Positions 10,001 through 19,919 of a stretch of 35,487 nucleotides of DNA are shown here, in pieces (the stretch's first letter is position 1; the number at the start of each line of letters is the position of its first letter). The stretch covers positions 57,704 through 93,190 of the forward strand of contig NW_003130364.1 of assembly GCF_000003605.2 (NCBI RefSeq). Direction: 5' to 3'. Position numbers and translations under genes: made by a program. Under the pieces are notes generated by a model. That model worked only from the letters and a program-made list of their open reading frames with translations, was not told the origin of the DNA and did not search any database. This stretch comes from Saccoglossus kowalevskii (Eukaryota > Hemichordata > Enteropneusta > Harrimaniidae).

Positions 10001-12461
10001 TTTTAACCCTGACTGAAACAGTCAGGGAGCTTATAGGTAAATTAGGGTCCATCCATCTGTCTTTCCATCAGTCTGTTGCATTATCTCAAAAAATTCATGG
10101 ACAGGTTTTTCCCAAACTTATTACACGGTTGATGCATGATGGTATATATATGCACCAATATTGTTTTTCTGTTCTAATACAAAATGGATGACTATATATG
10201 TTTTATATGTGTAGAGCTGGTCGATTCTGTTCAAACTTTAAATATGGGTAACACCTGTTGGCAAACTTGGGCAGATATTTTTCAGATTTTTTTTAAAAAT
10301 TCACCGACTGGTGGCCATTTTGTAATGTAAATTTTCGTTCTTTTTCACACATTTTGGCTTATGTCTCAAATTTATGCAGTCCAATTAGGTTCAAACTTTG
10401 TTCACAGACATTTGTGTGCTAGCACATTAACAACAATTGATTTGGATTGAAATCTAAAGATGGTGGCCTGGTAGTCATTTTGTTTGACCAAAATCTTGCA
10501 CAATTCTGCTTTTATCTTAAACTCTTGCTGCCTGGCTAGGTTTGAACTTAACGCCCAGACATCTGCATTCTACACATAAAAGTTGGGTGCTTGATGAATA
10601 TCCTGGTTTTTTTTTGGCATTTTGAGTCAAAATGTCCTACTGGTGGCCATTTTGTTTCATTGTTTATCATATGTAAAGTCATTTCTCAGACATGCTTTGA
10701 TCAATATGGTTAAAAAAGAATATAAATGCTGACAATAATTTGCCCTATGTTAAAGTACAAGATGTTAAAGTGCTGTTTCAAACCATAAATTTTCTTGCAG
10801 GACTGCATCTGATTTTGCATCTGCTATAGATGCTATCTGGCCGTTCTTTGCTGCAGCTGGCTGCAAAAGAACACCAAAAACAGATCTTATTAGGTTAGAT
10901 GTCATTAAAAAGGTGAGTCATGTGACAATTCACTCTAAAACATAATGAAATAAATAATAAACATAGTGTAATAAATAATAAACATAGTGAAATAAATAAT
11001 AAACATAGTGTAATAAGTAAAAAACATAGTGTAATGAGTAAAAAACACGTACAATACAATAAGATAAATACATTGTCTGATTATTAATTTTTCTCGCAGG
11101 TACATGAGGACGCTGCAATACCGAAATCAGATTATTCATTTTACTCCCGTCCAGGTTCAGCTTACGTCATGCAACCACAGCCAATGAGAGGAAGCGTTAC
11201 AAGAACTACCGGTGATGAGAAAAGAGTAAGTCACACTTGTTTATTCTGGAGTCAGTCCAGAGCTACTTGTAAGATAGTGCCTGATTGGCTACCCAAACCT
11301 CAACATCTAACAGATAGACCAATCAGAGAGCAGCTTGATTGTTGACAGGTTTTATCAACATATCAAATTCTACCGTGTATGCTTCTATGCTGCAACTCAA
11401 CTACAGATATAGTATGGCTGCCTTATTTTTTGCGTGAAAATAAATGCATATTTAGCTATATCAGTTTTGACGGTGGTGTTTTGATGGGTAGCCAGCAACT
11501 GAATATAAATAACACTCACTTTGATAATGCCAATGCTAGTTTCTTTATACTCTGGCTACTATAGACAGACTAGCAATGCCTATTGTTGTATGTGTGAATT
11601 GGTGTCTGCGCCCGTAGGACGCCTGCCTTACTGGTAGTTTTAGACACGTGTTAACCCAATAAATCCTGTATGCACTCGCCTGCACCTGCTTTGTGTGTTA
11701 TTCTAGTGCCAAACACACAGATGCATATTTTGTTATCTAACCTGAAATGAAATCTATATATCTATCGATCAAAACAGCCAATTTTTGGGTGACTTACAGC
11801 ATTTTTAATATCTTCTACACTGTACTTTCATCTATGAAATTTATGAATATATAATGAGCAACTTTATAGTAGTATTTCTCTTTATTTTGTGTTTTCCAAG
11901 ATTATGTGGAAAATTTTCTATAAAGGTCAAATGGCCTTGTTGGTGTCGGTAGTGTTCCTTTGTGTGAGCGCTTTTTTGTGGACAGTGTGTTTGAAAACTT
12001 GTTATGCTTACGCAACTAAGCGATTGAAATCATTGAATATTCAGTAGGAAGCTGATGTTTTAATGGGGCATATATTTCTTCTCTCTATGTTCTTGTTTGG
12101 TTCTTAATCACAGAAAGATGGATAATAAACACAAATAACTTGCATATGTTTTGTCGCATTTGTGGAGATTATTTAACAAAAAAAACTACGACCCAACTAA
12201 TACTACCGGTACTGCCTGTGTACATCTCACACTATCTTGCGTTATTTGATGAAATAATAAACGACATCACGTTAGTAGTTTGCGCATTATACACCTTTGC
12301 ACGTTCTCCAACATGTTTGGATCTTTACATTAACAGTACGTCTGTTTTCAAATTTGTAGGATTACGCCGCTGCCACAGGTGATGTACTAGCATTGCGTGG
12401 GGAAGGAATACCTGCAAGCAACAGACACAGCACACCATCATTTAATATATGGAGGAATTGA
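7035..12461 (+). CDS. Ankyrin-repeat protein, complete, six coding exons, 216 residues
   Basis: Exons 7035-7085, 9253-9377, 9854-9988, 10801-10912, 11100-11225 and 12360-12461 join in frame to 651 nt. Residues 1-35 form a capping helix pair (LATAAANGDLESIKSLIHSG). Residues 36-68 are a repeat with APLCTAAFWGYSDIVQYLL, and 69-102 are the canonical repeat (GWTALHCAAFQGHGKVIMKI). A fourth, degenerate repeat (103-125) ends in WPFFAAAGC. The remaining 90 residues lack repeats and end in PSFNIWRN. There is no signal peptide or membrane segment, so a cytosolic or nuclear adaptor binding a partner through its repeats is likely. The start codon has a good Kozak context (A at -3, G at +4). Every intron begins GT and ends AG. 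I cannot place it in a named subfamily. Confidence 0.9.
7086..9252 (+). other. Ankyrin gene intron 1
   Basis: This 2.17 kb intron contains an inverted copy of the family I MITE (8429-8636) and is otherwise unremarkable. It ends in a T-rich tract before the acceptor TAG (9250-9252). Confidence 0.8.
8427..8638 (-). mobile_element. CTGTAAAA MITE, family I, copy 1 (reverse orientation)
   Basis: The element is 8429-8636 between TA dinucleotides. It is the reverse complement of the copies at 9407-9617 and 18676-18866. Its two halves are themselves a degenerate inverted repeat built on TTCACTG and TTTAATTT words, starting from CTGTAAA ends. No coding capacity. Confidence 0.85.
9253..9377 (+). CDS. 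Ankyrin gene coding exon 2
   Basis: 125 nt, acceptor TTTTTAG, donor GTAAGT at 9378. It carries the second half of the capping repeat and most of the next repeat (GFAPLCTAAFWGYSDIVQYLLKNG). It ends with two bases of a Gly codon. Confidence 0.92.
9405..9619 (+). mobile_element. CTGTAAAA MITE, family I, copy 2
   Basis: The element is 9407-9617. Left TA is intact; the right duplication has decayed to TT. It starts 29 bp after the exon 2 donor. Compared with the 18676 copy it has an extra TTCAGTGGGTTTTAAA segment in the middle, which copy 1 partly shares, so it is not a recent copy of the 18676 element. Confidence 0.85.
9854..9988 (+). CDS. Ankyrin gene coding exon 3
   Basis: 135 nt, acceptor CATATTTTAG, donor GTATGG at 9989. 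It encodes the best ankyrin repeat of the protein (GWTALHCAAFQGHGKV), with the TALHxAA signature, and ends with AG of an Arg codon. Confidence 0.93.
9989..10800 (+). repeat. Ankyrin gene intron 3 with degenerate tandem repeats
   Basis: The intron contains at least three diverged units, each with a GTGGCCATTTTGT-type core (about 10312, 10465 and 10630), separated by roughly 150 bp. They resemble the satellite-like arrays at 17.6-18.1 kb and 19.9-20.6 kb. The identity between units is low. Confidence 0.55.
10801..10912 (+). CDS. Ankyrin gene coding exon 4
   Basis: 112 nt, acceptor TTTTCTTGCAG, donor GTGAGT at 10913. It completes the Arg codon and then encodes TASDFASAIDAIWPFFAAAG, a shortened last ankyrin repeat, followed by a basic linker. 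Ends in phase 0. Confidence 0.92.
10940..11044 (+). repeat. 21-bp tandem repeat in ankyrin intron 4 (5 copies)
   Basis: Five units of ACATAGTGTAATAAATAATA plus one A, drifting at the ends, occupy 105 bp of the 187-bp intron. The array stops 55 bp before exon 5. Confidence 0.85.
11100..11225 (+). CDS. Ankyrin gene coding exon 5
   Basis: 126 nt, exactly 42 codons, acceptor TTTCTCGCAG, donor GTAAGT at 11226. It encodes a non-repeat segment (DYSFYSRPGSAYVMQPQPMR) rich in Tyr, Pro and Arg, probably flexible. Confidence 0.9.
11226..12359 (+). other. Ankyrin gene intron 5
   Basis: 1.13 kb. It holds a short inverted repeat, CTGATTGG (11281-11288) and CCAATCAG (11319-11326), that may mark the end of an old element; nothing else is recognisable. 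The acceptor CAAATTTGTAG is good. Confidence 0.7.
12360..12461 (+). CDS. Ankyrin gene coding exon 6 (terminal)
   Basis: 33 codons plus the TGA stop at 12459-12461. Only one of the three frames stays open across the exon, and it is the one in phase with exon 5. It ends in PSFNIWRN. No AATAAA follows closely; an ATTAAA at 12811 is the nearest weak polyadenylation candidate. Confidence 0.88.
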   Translation, partial: DYAAATGDVLALRGEGIPASNRHSTPSFNIWRN

Positions 12462-12982
12462 TTGCCAACCTATCACTACATCGGGATATTCTGGCTGTAC
12501 TAAAAAATAGGGTACCAGTGACAGTAGCTGGAGTGTAATCATTGATTCATCCTTCTATCATACCATGCAATAGCGTCTCTTATGATTTTGAGATCTTACT
12601 AAAAATTGAAGTAACATAATCATAGAACACAGTACAGCATGTTGAAGGGATCAAATAAGGACTACGTGTGCGTATGAAAAGGACGTCTTCAACCCAAACT
12701 GCGATACTCTGCTTTGACCCTTCAGTGATTTGTTGTGAATGCCTAAGTTAATTGCCCAAACTACCGGTAAGCCTTTGATGAATTGAATTGTCTCAAAAAG
12801 AGTTATAAACATTAAAAGAGTTGTGAATACATCTGTCACGATTTAAGTTTTTGTTCATATTTGTTTGTCTGAATGGCATAATGGTTAGTGTTGCCATTTT
12901 GAAACAAACGCTATTGTCCTGCTGTTATAATCTAACTCACTGTAGAGGTTGAACCAAACACAACAGACTTTGTAAATGGTGC

Positions 12983-14126
12983 AGTTAACCACAGTCCCTC
13001 TATCCCCGGTCTGGAAACGACTAGCGTTCTTTTGTCTCGAACCGTGGTGCGGGTCAACAAACCGGGCCGAGGGAGTCAGGAAGTCAGACAGATTACAATA
13101 CCGTCAAAATATTCATTAAAATCGGAAAATTTACCGTCATGCAAAGCGATACCTCATTGTATGACTTCACTTTGACTTCAAATTCGGGCAACCACAACTT
13201 AAACAAACATGTAAACAAAATTATCACTATGAAATTTGGGTTTTTTGAACCCTGATACGCATCACAACCAGCCTACCAACTCATAAACATCCAGTTCCTG
13301 CAATGTTCATTTTCTCGTTTTAATAAGGAAAAAACTTGGCGTGCCAATATGCTGACATCGCTAAACAAATCTTGTCAAAATGGCGTGGTTCATGTTAACG
13401 TAGTCGATCGAAAAACCTGTGATATTTCTGATTCTTGGGGGGTTCATAACAGTTCAAGTCAACTATACAACAACTAATGACTTTATTCTATGCAAAAGTA
13501 TATAACAATGCTTCAATATTTGTATATAAATATAAATATAAATATTTTTTTTAGCACAGAATTGAGTACATTGTCATTTCAAAACGTCGCCATTTGCATT
13601 TACGATCTAAAAAGCATCCATAAAAGTCGCTCAATTTAACATTAATAAAATGCGGTGTGACAAATAACAAATCAGCCCACCAATTTTTAATGATATGTTT
13701 CGATCATAAAATGTCAAAATCAATGACAAATATTGGTTTCGCGCCGAGAAGTATGGTAAATAAAATAGAGTTTATTTCAATCACCCCAAAATCAAAAACA
13801 ACAAATATCGGGGTAAATGTATGAAAATTTTTTGCGAAAATGTGTCGCTGCTGATGAATTAAAGAACTACTCACTGGCTAAAATATGACCTTATACAGAT
13901 ATCCTGATTAAAAAATTATGTTAAAAAGCACGAATTCTGGAATAAACAACTAAGTTGTAAAAAAGTACATAACACTGACGATGTCAAAAATAGTGGCCGG
14001 GTGCGTACTGATCACGTGATAATACTTTGCCCATACCCGCAATGCGCCTTTGCCAGGAAAGGAGGCCAATTCACACCTAATACAATGACCGTTTCCAGAC
14101 CGGGGATAGAGGGACTGTGAGTTAAC
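12983..14126. mobile_element. 1.13-kb non-autonomous DNA transposon with 30-bp perfect inverted ends
   Basis: The element is 12990-14119. Its first 30 bases, starting CACAGTCCCTCTATCCCCGG, are the exact reverse complement of its last 30. It is flanked by a perfect 7-bp duplication AGTTAAC (12983-12989, 14120-14126). The interior has no open frame of note. The exact termini and duplication suggest a fairly recent insertion. A 7-bp duplication does not point clearly to one superfamily. Confidence 0.9.
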
Positions 14127-14534
14127 CAACCTCAGCTTATGCTAGGTTAAGTGTCAGAAGTGATTATGTAATTGTATACACTGTACAATGAGGGTTATTT
14201 TCATATAATGATTTTGTTTAATGTTTTCAATTTTTTTTGCTATGCTTCGAACATACTTTGCAAAATACGACAAGGCTTGTATTCAATTATGACATGCAAA
14301 AAAGTAACTACTAATGAATTATGTATTTATTCTAGTTGACATTTACTCTTCAAAAAGTATCTATAAACTTATTGCCGTCCATACAAATGTTAATTCCATA
14401 CATTGAGGGCAGTATAAACTTCTGTTGTCGTAAAGAGCATCAGTGCTAAAAGTTCACTTACTCTATCTTTATGCGATGAAATTCATCCCACCCAACTTGT
14501 AAAATGTCTTATCTGTGTAATTACTAGTCTGACA

Positions 14535-14898
14535 TACTGTAAAACATGTTGAAAAAGCGACATACTATTTTAGCGAATTGTGGTAAAATGACATAATAGC
14601 GAAATCTTGATTTAGCGAATCTCTTGGCTTTGTTGATTTCCTGTTTTCACAATACTTGTCTGTCGCGTGCCAAAACAAATGCGCAGTTATCACTTCCATA
14701 AAACAAAGAAAAACTGTCAAGTGTCATAAGGAAGCACTCCAGATTGTTAGGTTTTTTGTGTTGTTTACAAAGTGTGTGTGTGTGGAGAAAAAGACGTTGT
14801 TTGGCCGCTATTTTCAATTTATAATGAAGTCATTTATAATTAGTTCTCGCTAAATTCGCTAAAAAGACATACTCGCAAAAAAAACATGTTTTACAGTA
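14535..14898. mobile_element. CTGTAAAA MITE, family IV (360 bp)
   Basis: The element is 14537-14896 between TA dinucleotides, with TACTGTAAAACATGTT perfectly repeated in inverse at the far end (16 bp including the TA). The interior has TTTAGCGAAT and AAAAGACATACT words but does not match families I-III. No transposase. Confidence 0.85.
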
Positions 14899-14947
14899 GT
14901 CTGGGATAGTTATAATTATCCTCCAGTGGACTCCCTCGGACACAAAC

Positions 14948-15120
14948 TACTGTAAAATCTGCATTAAAAGCCGCAGCTTATATTAAAATGGTACAATGCA
15001 ATTTTGGGGATGTGGCTTGTATTGGAGCATCTATACATAAGAAATGGTGAATTTTTGGGTCTCAATTGTTCAAAAAGAATGTGTGTGGCTTCTAGTATAG
15101 AGTAGTCTTTTTTACATTAT
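14948..15120. mobile_element. CTGTAAAA MITE, family III, decayed copy
   Basis: The left end CTGTAAAATCTGCATTAAAA starts at 14950 after TA. The interior matches the 31294 copy for about 130 bp (GGCTTGTATTGGAGCATCTA and following). The right end is eroded; GGCTTCTAGTATAGA near 15090 is the last recognisable part. Confidence 0.65.
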
Positions 15121-15901
15121 TAGTTTGTGTCTAATTGAATCTATCAGTGAGGGTGCAATAACTCTGAAGTACAGGATTCTTGTAGCACGACATACAGCAA
15201 GTTTTGATAGGGGTTCAAGAATATCTAGTTTATTCTGTAACGATACAACAGCTATTTGAGAATTGGGATTCAAAAGCTAGATGAGTATAATCATAGTTTG
15301 TTTGTTCAATGACATTTAAAGTATTTAGTTTCGTGCCCTTTCAACTGAACTATGTCAGGCAACTACGTTTAACAAGTTTGTTTCTGCTTCAGCTGGATAT
15401 AATGTTGGTCAAATGTGTAGAGGCAGTTTAGACCGGCTAACATAATTAAAAAAAACAATAGGATTGGATCAGATTGGATTAACTACTATCTTACAAGAAC
15501 AGAGTTGATACAATTTATCTGCATAATGTATCAAACTGAGGATGCTCTTTGACACTAATATTAGCTGTGTATAAAGTTGGGTATTCAGTATGTGTATGTA
15601 ATATGTCAGTCAAATAGAGATAGATCAGTCTATTTCCCTGTATTACTGTTTTATTATTGCATTATGTTACCACATTTTTGGAGACCACAAATTATACACA
15701 TAACAATTTTTCATTCACTCCAAGTTCCTGCGTTATGCATGAAATTGAACAAAAAACAAGACATACCGTAGTCGTACCATCGTAGTGGCATCAATAATCG
15801 TGAAAGTTAATATGCTATACACATTTTTGATGAAGCAAGGGTGTATTTCAATGCCATTTTACCATCTGAAAAATTGGTATTTACGAATTAGTGTGACTGA
15901 A

Positions 15902-15933
15902 CATGGAAGGTACTAACGTTAGTACATTCCATG
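15902..15933. repeat. 32-bp near-perfect palindrome made of two transposon ends
   Basis: CATGGAAGGTACTAAC is followed directly by its inverse with one mismatch. The 16-base arm matches the terminal repeat of the 777-bp element at 26524-27300. The flanks GACTGAA and GTCTCAA agree at 5 of 7 positions, as an aged 7-bp duplication would. Confidence 0.65.
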
Positions 15934-16141
15934 GTCTCAATATGGAAGAACCCTATTTCATATTAATTGTTTGCGCTCACTGGAATAAAATGGATGTGAA
16001 TATCATTATAACGAGTGGTGGTGAATGAACAGTGCATTGTCTTGAGTTAATCTTTGAAACTTAGACACACAGATTAAACCTGTGTTGTTGATTTTGGCAA
16101 ACACTACTGAGGCTGCTTTGCTTCCCTTCAGTAAATCAACA

Positions 16142-16168
16142 TTTTAACCACAGTCCCTGTGTTTTAAC
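16142..16168. repeat. 13-bp remnant with 7-bp duplicated flanks
   Basis: CACAGTCCCTGTG (16149-16161) lies between perfect TTTTAAC repeats (16142-16148, 16162-16168). The first eight bases equal the tip of the 12990-14119 element and the last five its other tip. Confidence 0.55.
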
Positions 16169-16449
16169 CAACTTGCATGACATTCTATGTTATGTTGACT
16201 TTATCATATGAAAGTTTATAGTGCATTTCATCAATTAATAAATACATGTGAAAATCTTAATTTTCAACACAAATAATAGTCTCGCTACCTTAAACTAAAA
16301 AAAAAGAAGTTCAAAATTAACTTTTCCAATTTGAGGTAAACGTTCGATACGCAATTTTCATGCATTGCCCAAAATGTTTGAAAGCCCCTGTTGTACAATG
16401 TACCACTCACATCATGTTGATTTACTATATTGGAACTGGTATATTTCAT

Positions 16450-16945
16450 TTATGGGGAGGGGGGGCAAGGGTTATTTTCGTTCAACGTAATTGCAATATT
16501 TGTTTGTTCGTACAACGTAAATTGAAAAAATAAATTCCGTAATTCTGTAATCACAGACTAGACGTACAACGTAATCAATGAAATATTTTTTTCTTACACT
16601 GTAAAAATGTGTCATTTTCTTGGTACGTACAAGAATTTACATCCAAATAAAAAAATCGTAAAGAATAATCCAGGGAAATTTTAGAAACTGGACTAGATGG
16701 CACAATTCACTACAAAATTGAATGTCAAGGCGTAAAAGGCCCTCTAACTGAATGAAGAGCATTACAAGGGTAATATGCGCATGCACACACGGCGCAGCAG
16801 TGGCGGAGAATTTGAGTCGGAGAGCTCTTCGGACCATTCAGTGTTCCATTTTGTAACACTGTAAAAACGTTTTTTTTCCTTGTAAATTGTAAAAAAGCCC
16901 TTTTTATTTCTCGTAAAACCGTACCAGCTACCCCCCTTGCCTCTC
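16450..16945. repeat. Possible decayed element with repeated motifs
   Basis: GTWCAACGTAA occurs three times (about 16481, 16512, 16565), and CACTGTAAAAA occurs near 16597 and 16856. G-rich GGGGGGCAAGGG at the left faces CCCCCCTTGCC at the right. The ends do not align cleanly, so boundaries are uncertain. Confidence 0.3.
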
Positions 16946-17559
16946 CTCATTTATTAATTTTAAGGGTCTCATATACACAAAGATGGCAACTTTGACTGTT
17001 TCACAGATGAACGAGTACAAACTGAGATGTTTCCAAGCTTTAATTAGGTAATTTTTAGGTGATTGGAAGGCATCGTAAGAGTCACCAGCGGTAATCATTG
17101 CAAGTCGCGTCCAGGTCAAACCTCATACTTGTGATTTCCATTTGAAAAGCGCATTGGATTGTGGGAAAATCAATGTTTATCAATACACATGTCGCACATG
17201 CACCGCGCGCCAACCACCGCGCTTTTAATTTTGTTTAAATAAACAATGCATTTGACCTACCCGGTACATAAAAAATTGTAACGTATACTATCGCAAGAAT
17301 CGCCACATTTTAATAGAATGAGCTATTCCAACAATATATAGTGCACTTATATTTGTCAAACTTCACTGAAGATCGGATTTTATTCCAGCACAGTAGTCAT
17401 CTGTGTACATGATATTTTACTATCGAAAATAATGTGTGTTTAATGTGAATGGATTTCTTAGAATAAAATGATTATCTGTTTTGAATTTCTGTTTATTTAT
17501 TTGCTGTGCCTCGATCTGCACAATTTAAAAGTATAAGGGGCTGCACTTTGAGAATCGGA

Positions 17560-18110
17560 GATTTTTCTGGAAAAAAAAATTCTTGACTTTTGATAGAATC
17601 TTCTCATTTCGTTCAAACAATATAATGGGACCTTGATGCACGTCATTTTTGTTTCAGGCCGGATTACAAATGGCCAACTGATGAACATTTTGTATTAAGA
17701 AATACTGCTGCAGGCCATATCTTTGCCTAGCTTTAACTAAGACCATATTCCAAATTTATACATACATCATCTCGCACATGTATTTTTTTAACGATCTGAT
17801 TGATTTTGGCCGAATGATTTTGATGTTAAAAATGCATCAAAATCAATCACTTCGGACTCGAACAGTTTATGTTCAACTGCAATACATTGATCATAATGAG
17901 ACATTGATGCACTTCATTTTTGGGTCATAGATCTGATTCAAAATTTTGCATTAATATATGATGTCACAAAGCCACTTCCGTATGACTTACCTTGACTCCT
18001 TGCAATCATGCCACAAATATTGTATGCATTTGTTTCATGTTCTGGTTCAAAATGGCTGACTCAATTCATGGCACATAAACTATACATGTAAACCCCAACA
18101 AGCACCCCAA
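17560..18110. repeat. Degenerate satellite-like array, block A
   Basis: Diverged units share the words TTGATGCACTTCATTTTTG, GATCTGATTCAAAAT and CAAAATGGCTGACT. A related block is at 19.9-20.65 kb. No unit is intact enough for an exact period. Confidence 0.5.
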
Positions 18111-18673
18111 CTTTTTAGATTAGATGTGGAGATTGAGACATCCGATTTGAATAATTGTGACCAGTTTTTTGAATCGGATATCTGAGTGTCCTTTGTATAT
18201 TGAAAATATTTAATATAGTTATCAAGTAAAACAAGTTTAATTATAGCAAGTCTTTAAAGCAATTTATCTTTTTTGCGATGACAGATACTTGTTTTCGTGT
18301 GGATATGTATCTTTCAATGTCGGACTATAAATGTTTATACACATTCAAAGACTTACCTTTCGTGTTATCATTTTAAATAAATAGTTGCAGTAGTATATAG
18401 CGTAATCATACAATAATATGACGTATCGTATTTAATTCTAATTTGAATTAATAACAGATTCCATTAAATTACAAATAAATTTGAATTCGTTGTGAGCAGC
18501 CTGAGTGACTTGGGCAGTTTGTATCATGTACGCAACACAGACAGCAACACAAATCCTAATTGTCTGTGTTTTCTTTTTTGTAAATGTCAATTGTAACCTT
18601 TTTCATTCCTTCTCAGGGATGTTATGTGTTAAAATTATCATAGTTATTGGGAGATCGTTATTTTGGATGATTG

Positions 18674-18868
18674 TACTGTAAAATGACTAATTTTCACTGG
18701 GTTTAAATTTCACTGATTTACCATTTCAGGCATATTCACGGTTTCGTCATTTAGATAATGTGTTCTATGCTAAATTTTACATATTCACTGGATTTTAATT
18801 TAGCGCATTTTCCAGTCAGCGAAATAAGCTAAATTAAAACACAGTGAATAATTACCCCTTTTACAGTA
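18674..18868 (+). mobile_element. CTGTAAAA MITE, family I, copy 3
   Basis: The element is 18676-18866 with intact TA on both sides. It is the shortest and most regular family I copy here (191 bp). The left end CTGTAAAATGACTAATTTTC and the inverted right end CTGTAAAAGGGGTAATTATT show the long degenerate inverted repeat of this family. Confidence 0.88.
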
Positions 18869-19446
18869 TTATAGCATTTACTTTGATAATGTCTCATGTG
18901 CCAGGACTGACGGTGGAAACAATCCGACAGAAACGTTTTATCGCTAGAGGGCGTATCTTTTTGATGCAAGAAACTGTCAAAGAGTGAATAGAAATTAAAG
19001 CATTTCGGAAAGTAAAACAAACGAACAATGTAGCTACTTGAGTACAGCCGTTCTGGGATTTTTTTGAAAAAAACAGGAATGAGAGCACTAAGCGAAGCTT
19101 TGAACATTCTCACATGGAAACAAAATTAGTTATTCATGGTTTCTGTTGAATCTCGTGCTTAGTTTATGCTTTATGTTTTATTCACGGAAACAGAACGTGC
19201 TGGACGATATAGAGGCCTTTGGATTACGTGAATTTTCTCAGTGACAGTGTTAGAAAATATGTTTTCTTTCTCTCCAAAGATGAAAAAATACATCTATAAT
19301 TACTTGACAAAACCTGATCTAAATTATGTTGTAAAAATTTCTATTGATTTATGAGAATGTTTTTTAAAACAAGAGTTCGGTTAAGTGGTATATCTGGCAA
19401 AGTAAATAAAATAGAAACGTGATTAGCGGTTGTTAATAAGATGCCA

Positions 19447-19653
19447 CTATTATGACAATCTGATTAAAATCTGATGTAGTGTACGGGCTTTAATTATTTT
19501 GGCTATAAATTAATTTTTTTATTACTTTTGTTATTAATGCCTTTTTATTTTATTATTTTACTTTGATTTTGTGTTTTTTTTTAATTCTGCCCTACATACG
19601 TATGTAGGGCGGAATTAAAAAATAATCAGATTTTAATCAGATTGCTATTATGA
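19447..19653. mobile_element. Mutator-like MITE with 9-bp target duplication
   Basis: The element is 19456-19644 (189 bp). CAATCTGATTAAAATCTGAT at the left is perfectly inverted at the right. The flanks are a perfect 9-bp repeat CTATTATGA (19447-19455, 19645-19653). Nine-base duplications are typical of Mutator-like elements. A 34-bp internal palindrome is centred at 19599/19600. Confidence 0.88.
19581..19618. repeat. Near-perfect palindrome inside the 19456 element
   Basis: AATTCTGCCCTACATAC is followed directly by its inverse with a single mismatch (G·T pairing possible in RNA). With flanking T and A runs the stem exceeds 20 bp with no loop. Confidence 0.85.
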
Positions 19654-19740
19654 CTGTACATATGGCACTGTTGGGGTGAAGTATGATACATTTTATGACT
19701 GAAGGAATACGCCCCTTTAAACTATCACAAATAAAGCAAT

Positions 19741-19812
19741 GTAAAATAAGTTATTTTAGCTAGAATTAATTTTCCAAAAAAGATATTTTTGTTTTGTGTG
19801 AAGTTTATTAGT
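19741..19812. mobile_element. Family II MITE fragment
   Basis: GTAAAATAAGTTATTTTAGC and AGAATTAATTTTCC match the left end of the family II copies at 25198 and (inverted) 29298. The rest of the element is missing. Confidence 0.5.
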
Positions 19813-19919
19813 CCCTGTTTGGACTTAGTGTGGAAATGTTGACATATTCAAATCGGACATGCCTGGGCCGATCGCGCTCAAAATTTAATAACTTTATAAA
19901 TTCATTATGTCACACATCT

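Noticed and set aside
10930-11139. Minus-strand frame with repeated YLLHYVYYLFHYV
   Set aside because: It is the translation of the 21-bp minisatellite, not a protein.
12990-14119. Assignment of the element to piggyBac because TTAA lies at both flanks
   Set aside because: Using TTAA as the duplication misaligns the otherwise perfect ends (CCACAG against CTCACAG); the 7-bp reading fits better.
16596-16870. CACTGTAAAAA pair considered as another CTGTAAAA MITE
   Set aside because: Both occurrences are in the same direction and lack TA next to CTGTAAAA, so they are not inverted ends.
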